In this document: piece by piece, positions 1 through 6,982 of the stretch
Layout: each line of letters opens with the position of its first letter
How positions within the stretch are numbered: position 1 is the first letter of the stretch
Origin: Pusillibacter faecalis
GTDB taxonomy: Bacteria > Bacillota > Clostridia > Oscillospirales > Oscillospiraceae
Direction of reading: 5' to 3'
Length of the DNA: 64,000 nt
NCBI RefSeq assembly: GCF_018408705.1
Contig: NZ_AP023420.1
Span: 248,001 to 312,000, forward strand
Notes under the pieces: generated by a model
The model's input: the letters and a program-made list of their open reading frames with translations, nothing else
What the model was told of the DNA's origin: nothing
The model's database searches: none
Program-made: the position numbers and the translations under genes

Positions 1-95
1 CAAAAATAAAGCCGCGTTTCATCGTACCACTCCTTGCTAAGAGCGCCTGGCGGACGTATGGATGTCCATCTCCCACAAAGGGCGCTCTCTATAGA
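1..95 (-). promoter_or_regulatory. possible T-box-like leader (partial), or start of a gene beyond the left edge
   Basis: On the minus strand an AGAGAGCGCC / GGCGCTCT stem (about positions 91 down to 41) is followed by AGCAAGGAGTGGTAC and, after a few bases, CGCGG. This resembles the T-box antiterminator core (AANNAGGGTGGTACCGCG) that senses uncharged tRNA upstream of aminoacyl-tRNA synthetase or amino-acid genes. The match is imperfect: a short insertion precedes CGCGG. The same bases can also be read as a ribosome binding site (AAGGAG) 7 nt before an ATG at position 21 reading MKRGF. The window ends before this can be settled, so the call is tentative. Confidence 0.4.
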
Positions 96-319
96 TTCTT
101 TGTTGTAAAGATGCGCAATCCAACACGGATACTAACGGCATGAGGGACGAGCACCCATACCATCTCCCACAGCCCCGAAACACAAGCCATCTTCCACACG
201 ACTGCCGGTATCTTTGAATCTGTCTCGAACCAGGGGAACGCGTTCCTGATGGGTCCCGCCGCTTCTGAAAAGGCGAGCCCCTATGGAGTTCAGTGTATCA
301 CGTTTGACGCCCAGTGGCA
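96..319. other. no recognisable gene
   Basis: Short open frames on both strands show no coding character or convincing ribosome binding site. If the T-box reading of 1-95 is right, the minus strand here would be the upstream part of the leader (stem I), but I could not identify a specifier loop. Confidence 0.3.
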
Positions 320-364
320 AATAGAACGAGTCCGCCGGGAATGTCCCGGCGGACTCGTTCTATT
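320..364 (-). terminator. perfect 21-bp hairpin, likely terminator
   Basis: Bases 320-340 and 344-364 form a perfect 21-bp inverted repeat with a 3-nt ATG loop. It overlaps the stop codon of the small minus-strand ORF that ends at 360. The flanks are only weakly T-rich, so its efficiency is uncertain and it may act in both directions. Confidence 0.65.
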
Positions 365-542
365 GGATGTGCTCTTCACAGAAATTGTCCAGCACACGGT
401 ATCCCATTTCTCCCGGTGCGGCCACGCGGAATTCCGCGATAGTCGCAGGGTCAAAGGCCGGACATAACCGTTTTTCCGGCTCCAGCCGCAAAACAGGCGT
501 CCGGTCTGGCTGACCGTTGCTGGCCTTTTTCCTATTTGGCAT
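360..542 (-). CDS. small hypothetical protein (60 aa)
   Basis: The frame begins MPNRKKAS and ends exactly at the long hairpin 320-364, which supports it being expressed. The protein is basic at the N-terminus, then has short hydrophobic patches and two cysteines, with no motif I recognise. An upstream GGGGTGATTCC stretch could serve as a weak ribosome binding site. It may be a remnant of a longer gene. I do not know its function. Confidence 0.35.
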   Translation of the reverse strand: MPNRKKASNGQPDRTPVLRLEPEKRLCPAFDPATIAEFRVAAPGEMGYRVLDNFCEEHIQ

Positions 543-660
543 GGAATCACCCCATCACCAGTCTTTGTCGAAGGTTGGGGTTTTATGCGCTGCCGGACCA
601 CCTTTTTCACATGTCCCGGTATGAAAACTCCGGCCGCATACGGCTTCGCAAAAACAAACG

Positions 661-1023
661 CTATTTTGCAAAAAACACCCCGTAGGCCACCACAAGCGAA
701 AAAAAGGTCAACACTCCAGCGCTCAGAACCAGGCATGTTTTGATCAGCTTCTTCCCTTCATTCACATCCTGATAGAGCGAAGACAATTTTTCGCCGTCGA
801 AATTTTTCTCCCGCACTTCCTGTACATCCAAATCCCGCACCAGTTCATCTAATGTAAGGCCAAAGTAATCGCTCAGAAGAACCAGACGCTGAAAGTCCGG
901 ATACGATTGAGCGGACTCCCACTTGGAAATGGTCTGGCGGGAAACCTTTAGTTCCTCTCCCAGCTCCTCCTGGGAAAGGCCCTTGGTCTTTCGCAAATTG
1001 ATCAGCTTTTCATTGAAATTCAT
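661..1023 (-). CDS. XRE-family transcriptional regulator with C-terminal membrane segment
   Basis: A 120-aa protein. Residues 1-60 form a Cro/CI-type helix-turn-helix (LRKTKGLSQEELGEELKVSR, then QTISKWE). A short linker is followed by a hydrophobic segment near residues 95-117 (LVLSAGVLTFFSLVVAYGVF). XRE proteins with one terminal membrane helix are common in Firmicutes and often regulate nearby transport or membrane genes; the target here is unknown. GAGGGTTCT precedes the ATG. A near-palindrome at 1097-1115 lies in its promoter region and suggests autoregulation. Confidence 0.85.
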   Translation of the reverse strand: MNFNEKLINLRKTKGLSQEELGEELKVSRQTISKWESAQSYPDFQRLVLLSDYFGLTLDELVRDLDVQEVREKNFDGEKLSSLYQDVNEGKKLIKTCLVLSAGVLTFFSLVVAYGVFFAK

Positions 1024-1087
1024 AGAACCCTCCTCATACTGCTTTACGGCCGCGAAGCCAGTATGATGGGTTCAGGCTGTACCGTCA

Positions 1088-1115
1088 ACCAATCATGGTT
1101 GGCAATTTGTCAACC
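1088..1115 (-). promoter_or_regulatory. dyad operator and promoter of the XRE gene
   Basis: GGTTGGCAATTTGTCAACC (1097-1115) is a near-perfect 19-bp palindrome, and CCAATCATGGTTGG (1089-1102) forms an overlapping second dyad. Read on the minus strand they contain two TTGAC elements, and ATACTG lies about 18 bp after the second. An operator overlapping the -35 is typical of an autorepressed regulator. Inferred from sequence only. Confidence 0.5.
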
Positions 1116-1210
1116 ATACTTCACATATTCCAATTTCGCACTATCAGACAGGCTGCCCCAAAAGATGGGCTGTCCGTTCCGCTCCCTGTTCCTCTCTGCA
1201 GCACTCAACC

Positions 1211-1242
1211 AGAAAAGCGCGCCGCCCGAATCGGGCGGCGCG
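1211..1242 (-). terminator. rho-independent terminator of metK
   Basis: An 11-bp GC-rich stem (1218-1228 with 1232-1242, loop AAT) is followed on the minus strand by CTTTTCT. It lies 8 bp beyond the metK stop codon. Confidence 0.85.
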
Positions 1243-1249
1243 GAATCCA

Positions 1250-2434
1250 TTATTTTGTCAGAGCGGCTTTCAGCTCGGCCACCCGGTCAGTTTTCTCCCA
1301 GGTCATACCCAGGTCCTCCCGGCCCATGTGTCCGTATGCCGCAAGCTTGCGGTAAATGGGGCGGCGCAAATCCAGATCCCGGATAATAGCCGTGGGCCGC
1401 AGGTCAAATACCTTTTGCACCGCCGCCTCCAGTTTGGCGTCGTCCACCTTCCCGGTGCCAAAGGTCTCCACCAGCACACTAACGGGCTGGGCAACACCAA
1501 TGGCGTAGGCCAGCTGCACCTGGCATCTGGAGGCAAGACCCGCCGCCACAATATTCTTGGCAACCCACCGGGCGGCATAGGCGCCGGACCGGTCCACCTT
1601 GGTAGGGTCCTTGCCGGAGAAGGCGCCGCCTCCGTGAGGCGCGCTGCCGCCATAGGTGTCCACAATGATCTTACGGCCCGTCAGGCCGGAATCCCCCTGG
1701 GGTCCGCCGATTACAAAGCGGCCGGTTGGATTTACGTAAATCTTGGTATGCTCATCCATCAGCCCCTCGGGGATGGCGGGATGGATCACCATGTCGATCA
1801 TGTCCCGGCGAATCTGTTCCAGTGTAACCTCAGGGCTGTGCTGGGTGGAGAGCACTACCGTGTCCACCCGGACGGGCCTTCCGTCTTCGTACTCCACAGT
1901 GACCTGGGTCTTGCCGTCTGGCCGCAGATAGTTCACCAAACCCACCTTACGCACCTCGGTCAACCGCTTGGCCATCTGGTGGGCCAAGGAGATGGGCAAG
2001 GGCATCAGCTCCGGCGTCTCGTCGCAGGCGTAGCCAAACATCATGCCCTGGTCGCCGGCGCCGTTTTGAAGCTCAGCGTCCTCGCCCTGCTTGTTCTCCA
2101 GCGCCTTATCCACGCCCATGGCGATGTCGCCGGACTGCTCGTCAATGTTGGTGATAATGCCGCAGGTGTCACAGTCAAAGCCGTACTTGGCCCGGTCATA
2201 GCCGATGTCCCGGATCACTTCCCGGGCAAGCTTTGCAATGTCCACGTAGCAACTGGTGCTGATCTCGCCCATGATGTGCACCAGGCCGGTGGAAACAGCA
2301 GTCTCACAGGCCACCCGTCCCTGTGGGTCCTGGGCCAAAATCGCGTCCAACACCGCGTCGGAAATCTGGTCGCAGATCTTATCGGGATGTCCCTCTGTTA
2401 CGGATTCCGAGGTAAATAAGTAATGTCTTGCCAT
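1250..2434 (-). CDS. metK: S-adenosylmethionine synthetase
   Basis: 394 aa, the normal length for MetK. It makes S-adenosylmethionine from methionine and ATP in the cytoplasm. Signature segments are visible: SVTEGHPDK near the N-terminus (ATP/Mg binding), [12 protein letters not shown] (substrate loop) and [19 protein letters not shown] (phosphate-binding P-loop-like). I chose the ATG at 2434 ([19 protein letters not shown]) because AGAAAGGAAG lies just upstream and family members start there; 11 further in-frame residues upstream are not conserved. The 5' leader carries a SAM-I riboswitch with terminator, so expression should fall when SAM is plentiful. Confidence 0.98.
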   Translation of the reverse strand: MARHYLFTSESVTEGHPDKICDQISDAVLDAILAQDPQGRVACETAVSTGLVHIMGEISTSCYVDIAKLAREVIRDIGYDRAKYGFDCDTCGIITNIDEQSGDIAMGVDKALENKQGEDAELQNGAGDQGMMFGYACDETPELMPLPISLAHQMAKRLTEVRKVGLVNYLRPDGKTQVTVEYEDGRPVRVDTVVLSTQHSPEVTLEQIRRDMIDMVIHPAIPEGLMDEHTKIYVNPTGRFVIGGPQGDSGLTGRKIIVDTYGGSAPHGGGAFSGKDPTKVDRSGAYAARWVAKNIVAAGLASRCQVQLAYAIGVAQPVSVLVETFGTGKVDDAKLEAAVQKVFDLRPTAIIRDLDLRRPIYRKLAAYGHMGREDLGMTWEKTDRVAELKAALTK

Positions 2435-2472
2435 GCTATGTCTTCCTTTCTGATCTTCCCCCATCAAGGGCA

Positions 2473-2504
2473 GAAAAAACGCGCGTTTCGACGAAGAAAC
2501 GCGC
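2473..2504 (-). terminator. riboswitch expression-platform terminator
   Basis: A GCGCGTTTC / GAAACGCGC stem (2496-2504 with 2481-2489, 6-nt loop) is followed on the minus strand by TTTTTT. It sits between the SAM aptamer and metK and is the switchable attenuator. Confidence 0.85.
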
Positions 2505-2509
2505 AGAAC

Positions 2510-2614
2510 TCTTTCTCTCGCTCCTCATCTGTCGCTTACCGTCGGATTTGGCACCTTACACTGCAGGTTGCCGTGGCTTCACTGGGCCGTTCCCTCCACC
2601 ACTCTTGATAAGGG
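2510..2614 (-). promoter_or_regulatory. SAM-I (S-box) riboswitch aptamer
   Basis: The minus strand reads CTTATCAAGAGTGGTGGAGG, GAACGGCCC, GCCACGGCAACC, AAGGTGCCAAATCC and GACAGATGAG in order. These are the conserved S-box elements (P1, K-turn GGTGGAGGG, P2, the GGCAACC / AAGGTGCC pairing, 3' P1). Binding of S-adenosylmethionine should stabilise the aptamer and release the terminator arm at 2481-2504, shutting down metK. Confidence 0.95.
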
Positions 2615-2634
2615 TTATTGAATTTTCATGTGTT

Positions 2635-2662
2635 ATTCTAACACCTTTTGTGGATTTGTCAA
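2635..2662 (-). promoter_or_regulatory. sigma-A promoter of metK
   Basis: On the minus strand TTGACA (2662-2657) is followed after 16 bp by TAGAAT (2640-2635), directly upstream of the S-box aptamer. Confidence 0.75.
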
Positions 2663-2785
2663 TAGATATTTGCCGGTTTTCGTCAAAAAATTGTCCTCAT
2701 TTTCCAATGTTCACAAATTGTACGTGACTTTTCCAGGCAGGGCGGGTATAATCAGCATTATTATGACCATGTTGGAGGGATCATT

Positions 2786-3667
2786 TTGAGAAAACTCAGC
2801 GCCGCGGTGGACCGGTTTGCCTATAACCATCCCCGCTTCGGCATTCCCAATTTGATGAAGTTCATTGTTATCGGCAACGTCCTGGTGTACCTTCTGTCCC
2901 TGTTTGCTGGCTATGGGGCTGTCAGCTTTTTGAATTTTCAGTGGGCTGCCATCACTCACGGCGAGCTTTGGCGGCTGATTACTTTTATTTTCATGCCAGG
3001 TTATTACAGTACCGGAGATGTCCTGTGGCTCGCACTGTTTCTCTATTTTTATTACATGATCGGCACTGTATTGGAGCGGGAGTGGGGCACCGCCAAGTTT
3101 ACCCTCTATTATTTTTCCGGCGTGGTGCTGACCTTGGTCGTCGGCATTGTGACTGCTCTGGTCTCCGGTCATAACGTCCTGATTGAGGGGACCAGCTATG
3201 TGAACCTGTCCATGTTCTTCGCTTTTGCCATGCTGTATCCGGAGACTCAGTTTCTGGTGTTCTTTATCATTCCTGTCAAGGTCAAGTGGCTGGCCTGGAT
3301 TGACGCGGCGTTTTTCGCCCTGTCAGTTGTCACCAGCCTGTTCCGCCTGGATATCCTGAATGCCCTGCTGCCAGTGGTGGCACTGCTAAACTTCTTTGTG
3401 TTTTTCTGGACCAATATCACCGATGAGATTGCCTATCGCCGGGGGCGTACCCGCCATCAGAGCAGTCATCAAACGATCCAGTTCAAATCCGCAGTGCGCC
3501 AGCAGCGGAAGAAGGAGGCCGAGCGGGGTTACCGTCACAAGTGCGCCGTCTGCGGCCGGACAGATGCGGACCATCCGGAGTTGGAATTTCGTTACTGCTC
3601 CCGCTGTGCCGGATATCACTGTTTCTGCCAGGACCACATCTTTAATCACGAGCATTTTACAGAGTGA
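2786..3667 (+). CDS. rhomboid-like membrane protein with C-terminal zinc-ribbon, likely inactive as a protease
   Basis: 293 aa. About six hydrophobic segments occupy residues 25-215, in the rhomboid arrangement (an HGELWRLITFIFM segment after helix 1, then LFLYFYYMIGTVLEREWG). The usual GxSG nucleophile motif is replaced by TSYVNLSMFFAFAM, so the serine-protease site appears to be missing. The C-terminal 75 residues are cytosolic, basic, and carry CxxC...CxxC...CxxH-type pairs (CAVCG, CSRC, CFCQDH) likely to bind zinc. The TTG start at 2786 follows GGAGGG by 7 nt. TATAAT at 2747 gives a promoter. Rhomboid-like but non-catalytic members are known; the role here is unknown. Confidence 0.75.
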   Translation: MRKLSAAVDRFAYNHPRFGIPNLMKFIVIGNVLVYLLSLFAGYGAVSFLNFQWAAITHGELWRLITFIFMPGYYSTGDVLWLALFLYFYYMIGTVLEREWGTAKFTLYYFSGVVLTLVVGIVTALVSGHNVLIEGTSYVNLSMFFAFAMLYPETQFLVFFIIPVKVKWLAWIDAAFFALSVVTSLFRLDILNALLPVVALLNFFVFFWTNITDEIAYRRGRTRHQSSHQTIQFKSAVRQQRKKEAERGYRHKCAVCGRTDADHPELEFRYCSRCAGYHCFCQDHIFNHEHFTE

Positions 3668-3695
3668 GAAGTTTTCACGGAAAGTGAGGGAGTTC

Positions 3696-4289
3696 ATGAT
3701 TCATTCCTTAGACGCCTGGGCCGCGATGCTCTCCGAGAGCTACGGAGAGGACGCCAGCATCCGTATGCAGTTTCAGGGTGTGGCAGACGCCGCCTCTGTG
3801 CTCCATCTTCAGTGCGCCGGCATGCTGCGAGCCTTTGATCGGATAGGCGGCGTCATCACACAGGGTGACTGTGAAGGCGTGGCGCTCGGCTATTTTTCAG
3901 AGGACGAGGAGTCGCTAAATCAGGCTCTTTTGGAAGAACAGTCGGCGCTTTTGCGCTCTGTTCCCCCGGATACCCTGGCGGCCATTCAGAAAAATGCTGT
4001 AGAAATCGCGAAAATCGCTCAGCCAGACTGGTATCGCTCCGCCCTCGGCGGCAGAGGGGTCTATGTTCTGCAGGCCATTGCTGTTCGGAGAGATTGCCGG
4101 GGAAGCGGCGTGTTCCGCGCTCTTCTCACCCCCATTCTGGATGCGGCCCGGCAGAGGGAGACCCCCGTGGTGCTGCAGACCTTCAAGTTAGACAACCTGC
4201 GCAAGTATGAGCACATGGGCTTTCAACTTTCCAAAGAGGTTGCCTCTGACACCATCCCTCTTATCTGCTATCATATGATCCACCCCTGA
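3696..4289 (+). CDS. GNAT-family N-acetyltransferase
   Basis: 197 aa. The acetyl-CoA binding region is near residues 120-150 (VLQAIAVRRDCRGSGVFRAL, a variant of the V-x-x-x-x-R/Q-x-x-G-x-G/A motif), followed by NLRKYEHMGF near the end, the usual GNAT strand 6-7 region. The substrate cannot be inferred. The ATG at 3696 has GTGAGGGAG upstream and starts 28 nt after the rhomboid-like gene, so the two are probably cotranscribed. A strong terminator follows at 4298. Confidence 0.85.
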   Translation: MIHSLDAWAAMLSESYGEDASIRMQFQGVADAASVLHLQCAGMLRAFDRIGGVITQGDCEGVALGYFSEDEESLNQALLEEQSALLRSVPPDTLAAIQKNAVEIAKIAQPDWYRSALGGRGVYVLQAIAVRRDCRGSGVFRALLTPILDAARQRETPVVLQTFKLDNLRKYEHMGFQLSKEVASDTIPLICYHMIHP

Positions 4290-4297
4290 TGTCTCTT

Positions 4298-4336
4298 ACC
4301 ACGGCTGCTTTTCTGGCAGCCGTGGTATTTTGGTTT
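4298..4336 (+). terminator. rho-independent terminator
   Basis: An 11-bp stem ACCACGGCTGC / GCAGCCGTGGT (4298-4308 with 4316-4326) is followed by ATTTTGGTTTTC. It ends the rhomboid-GNAT unit. Confidence 0.88.
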
Positions 4337-4362
4337 TCTCATCTCATGGAACCCTGCACCCC

Positions 4363-4391
4363 TTGAAAAAGGAATGGTCTCCTGCTATAAT
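4363..4391 (+). promoter_or_regulatory. sigma-A promoter of the dipeptidase gene
   Basis: TTGAAA (4363-4368), a 17-bp spacer, then TATAAT (4386-4391), about 65 bp before the start codon. Confidence 0.8.
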
Positions 4392-4455
4392 CAGGCAGAC
4401 ACATCCGGGCGCTCTGCGGAACCAAACGACCCGATCTATGTAAAGGAGGCATTTC

Positions 4456-5892
4456 ATGATGTTGGAAGCTTTACAGCCCCATGCGGTTTTTCACTGGTTT
4501 GAGGAAATCTCCTCCATTCCCCGCGGCTCTGGCAGCACGTCGGCCATTGCAGAGTGGTGCGTTCGTTTTGCCAAGGAGCGCGAGCTTCGCTTCTTCCGGG
4601 ATGAAGCTGATAACGTGGTCATTTTCAAAGAGGCGTCCCCCGGCTACGAGGGCGCTCCCACCATCATTCTCCAGGGGCATCTGGATATGGTTTGTGAAAA
4701 AGCTGCGGGCTGCACCAAAGACATGTCCACGGAGGGGCTGGATTTGCGCTGTGACGGGGAGTGGGTCTGGGCGGACGGCACCACTCTGGGCGGCGACGAC
4801 GGCATTGCTGCGGCCATGGCGCTGGCAATTCTGGACGATGACAGCTTGCCCCATCCCCCCCTGGAGGTGCTCCTCACCTCCAACGAGGAAATCGGTCTGC
4901 TAGGTGCCCAGGCCTTTGACGCCTCCGTGCTCCAGGGCCGGCGGATGCTGAATCTGGACCACAGCGAGGAGGGGTCCTTCATCGTGGGATGTGCCGGTGG
5001 AAACCGGACATGCTGCACGCTGCCGGTTCATCGGGAGCCCTATGCCGCAAGTGCGTGGCGCGTTGCTGTCAGCGGGCTGCTGGGCGGGCACTCCGGCGTG
5101 TTTATCAATCAGGGCCGCGGAAACGCCTCGATCCTTCTCGGGAGGATGCTGCAGGAGTTGTCTCTGCATATGGACCTAAGGCTGGTTCTCGTGCGCGGCG
5201 GCCTCAAGGATAATGCGATTCCTGTGGCGGCGGAGGCCCAGATTCTGGTTCCGCCTGGGGCTGATGTCCAGGGGCTTTGCGCTGCCTTTGCCTCCGTTTT
5301 ACAAAAGGAGTTCCGGCGCTCAGATCCCGGTATTGCCTGGAATGTCTCTCCCTGCCAGCCGGAACTGACCCCTATGGACCAGGCGTCCACTGCCCGCTGC
5401 CTCTGTCTTTTGACCTGCGCTCCCAATGGCCTGCAAGAACTCAGTCAGGATATGCCGGGCCTTCCGCAGACCTCCCTGAACCTGGGGGTCCTCACCACCT
5501 CTCCGGAAGCTCTGGACGCTGTTTTCTCCCTGCGCAGCAGCCTCGCCAGTCAGAAGGAGATGCTACTGCGCCGCCTGAGCGCCTTGACCCGCTCCCTGGG
5601 CGGTTCCATAGTGGTCCGGGGCGATTATCCCGCATGGGAATACCAGGCGGAGTCTCCCCTGCGGGACCTGCTGGCGGCAGTCTATCAGGAGCAGTCCGGA
5701 AGCGCCCCCAGCATCGAAGTCACCCACGGGGGACTGGAATGCGGCGTTCTCTCCAAAAAAATACCGGGGCTGGACTGCGTGTCCTTTGGTCCCAATATTC
5801 CAGACATTCACACCCCCCGGGAGAGAATGGAGGTTGCCTCTGTTCAGCGGGTTTGGAAACTGCTGCTGGAGGTCTTGCGCCTCAGCCGTTGA
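4456..5892 (+). CDS. pepD: aminoacyl-histidine dipeptidase (M20C family, PepD-like)
   Basis: 478 aa, the usual size for cytosolic Xaa-His dipeptidases. Metal-binding motifs of the M20 fold are present: GHLDMVCEK near residue 74 (His/Asp ligands), LGGDDG near 113, the catalytic NEEIGLLG near 142, and LDHSEEG in the next strand. The late FGPNIPDIHTPRERM supplies the last histidine ligand. A lid/dimerisation domain lies between (residues ~185-370). AAAGGAGG sits 8 nt before the ATG. It probably hydrolyses carnosine-like and other dipeptides for amino-acid recycling. It is monocistronic, with its own promoter and a following terminator. Confidence 0.93.
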   Translation: MMLEALQPHAVFHWFEEISSIPRGSGSTSAIAEWCVRFAKERELRFFRDEADNVVIFKEASPGYEGAPTIILQGHLDMVCEKAAGCTKDMSTEGLDLRCDGEWVWADGTTLGGDDGIAAAMALAILDDDSLPHPPLEVLLTSNEEIGLLGAQAFDASVLQGRRMLNLDHSEEGSFIVGCAGGNRTCCTLPVHREPYAASAWRVAVSGLLGGHSGVFINQGRGNASILLGRMLQELSLHMDLRLVLVRGGLKDNAIPVAAEAQILVPPGADVQGLCAAFASVLQKEFRRSDPGIAWNVSPCQPELTPMDQASTARCLCLLTCAPNGLQELSQDMPGLPQTSLNLGVLTTSPEALDAVFSLRSSLASQKEMLLRRLSALTRSLGGSIVVRGDYPAWEYQAESPLRDLLAAVYQEQSGSAPSIEVTHGGLECGVLSKKIPGLDCVSFGPNIPDIHTPRERMEVASVQRVWKLLLEVLRLSR

Positions 5893-5900
5893 ATCCTTTA

Positions 5901-5940
5901 ACATGCCGGCCGGCCAGAAAATTCTGGCTGGCCGGCATGT
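5901..5940. terminator. bidirectional terminator between convergent genes
   Basis: A 19-bp stem with one G-T pair (5901-5919 with 5922-5940) lies between pepD on the plus strand and the GNAT-YoaP gene on the minus strand. Confidence 0.8.
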
Positions 5941-5966
5941 CTTCTTCGCATCTATGACATCTCTTT

Positions 5967-6728
5967 TCAGACAGGACGTCCCTCTTCCCGTTGGAACATT
6001 CTTTTCAGTGCCGCGGCGTCCAGAAGATTCACTGTCTGTAGCTTTCCCTGATAGAACACCGCCCAGTTGTTAAAGACACAGGGCAGCTCCTTTGCCTTTT
6101 GCTGTGTGTCCACCAAACGGAGCGACACAGGAATCTGCCGTTCGCCGCAATACTGCCGGATCAGTTCCACGCTCTGGCAGATATAAGGGCACTGAAAGTC
6201 GTAATAAACCGTCAGCTCCTGTCCGTCGATCTCCCCGCGCTTTGCAGCGGGTGAAAACCGGGGCACGGTCCCATCCAGGGAACACGCCAGCAACTGGTAG
6301 CCATACTCCGTGGCATCCACGGTTTCAAACCCAAATTTTTGAGCGAAAGCCTGATCGGAGAGCCATGCCTTTTGCTTGTCCGCTCCCAGCATACACACGC
6401 CGGATTTTCCTCTCTCCCTGGCATCCTGAAGGCAATATTCCATGAGCATTCTCCCATATCCCTTGCCTTTATGACTGCCGGATACCCACAGGCAGTAAAG
6501 ATATAGGTAATTGTCTCCCAAAATCGGCACCCACGCAGTTTCAAGTGGTGCATATTCGATAAACACCACAGCCTTTTCATGGAGCTTACGGAAGACATGC
6601 CCCTCATTCAACCGCTCCGCCAGCCATGTCCGCTTAGCCTCCACTCCCGGGTGGGGCTTTTTGCTGCGGATGATACAGCACAGATGTTCCTCCGCCAGAT
6701 TTTCCGGCGTCAAATTGATAAACTCCAT
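5967..6728 (-). CDS. GNAT acetyltransferase fused to YoaP-like domain
   Basis: 253 aa. Residues ~1-140 form a GNAT fold (YLYCLWVSGSHKGKGYGRML is the acetyl-CoA loop). Residues ~165-250 match the YoaP C-terminal thioredoxin-like region: a YDFQCPYICQSVEL segment with a CPYIC pair, then LPCVFNNWAVFYQGKLQTVNLL. The two-domain arrangement and length agree with the YoaP family; the substrate is not established. I place the start at the ATG (6728) that follows GCAGGGGGAC, five residues downstream of another in-frame start. Confidence 0.85.
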   Translation of the reverse strand: MEFINLTPENLAEEHLCCIIRSKKPHPGVEAKRTWLAERLNEGHVFRKLHEKAVVFIEYAPLETAWVPILGDNYLYLYCLWVSGSHKGKGYGRMLMEYCLQDARERGKSGVCMLGADKQKAWLSDQAFAQKFGFETVDATEYGYQLLACSLDGTVPRFSPAAKRGEIDGQELTVYYDFQCPYICQSVELIRQYCGERQIPVSLRLVDTQQKAKELPCVFNNWAVFYQGKLQTVNLLDAAALKRMFQREEGRPV

Positions 6729-6982
6729 GTCCCCCTGCCTCATTTCTATGGATTGCCACCATCATAGCATGGAAGTTCACCCAGGGCAAGGGATTTCCCC
6801 TGTCAAATTGTCCTATGAAGGGATGCCGCCTGGTATTTTTGGCTTCCCAACAAAGGAAAAACGCGGTATACTACTCTCGTCATCAGAGATCTCCGTGCGC
6901 TCGTCCGCGTCGGAGAGACCGCCGCCCCTGTTGCCGGGGGAGAGACGGCCTGCTGTCTATGTATCTGGAAATGGAGGCGCCT

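Noticed and set aside
1328..2419. 363-codon plus-strand frame opposite metK
   Set aside because: Shadow of a highly conserved gene on the minus strand.
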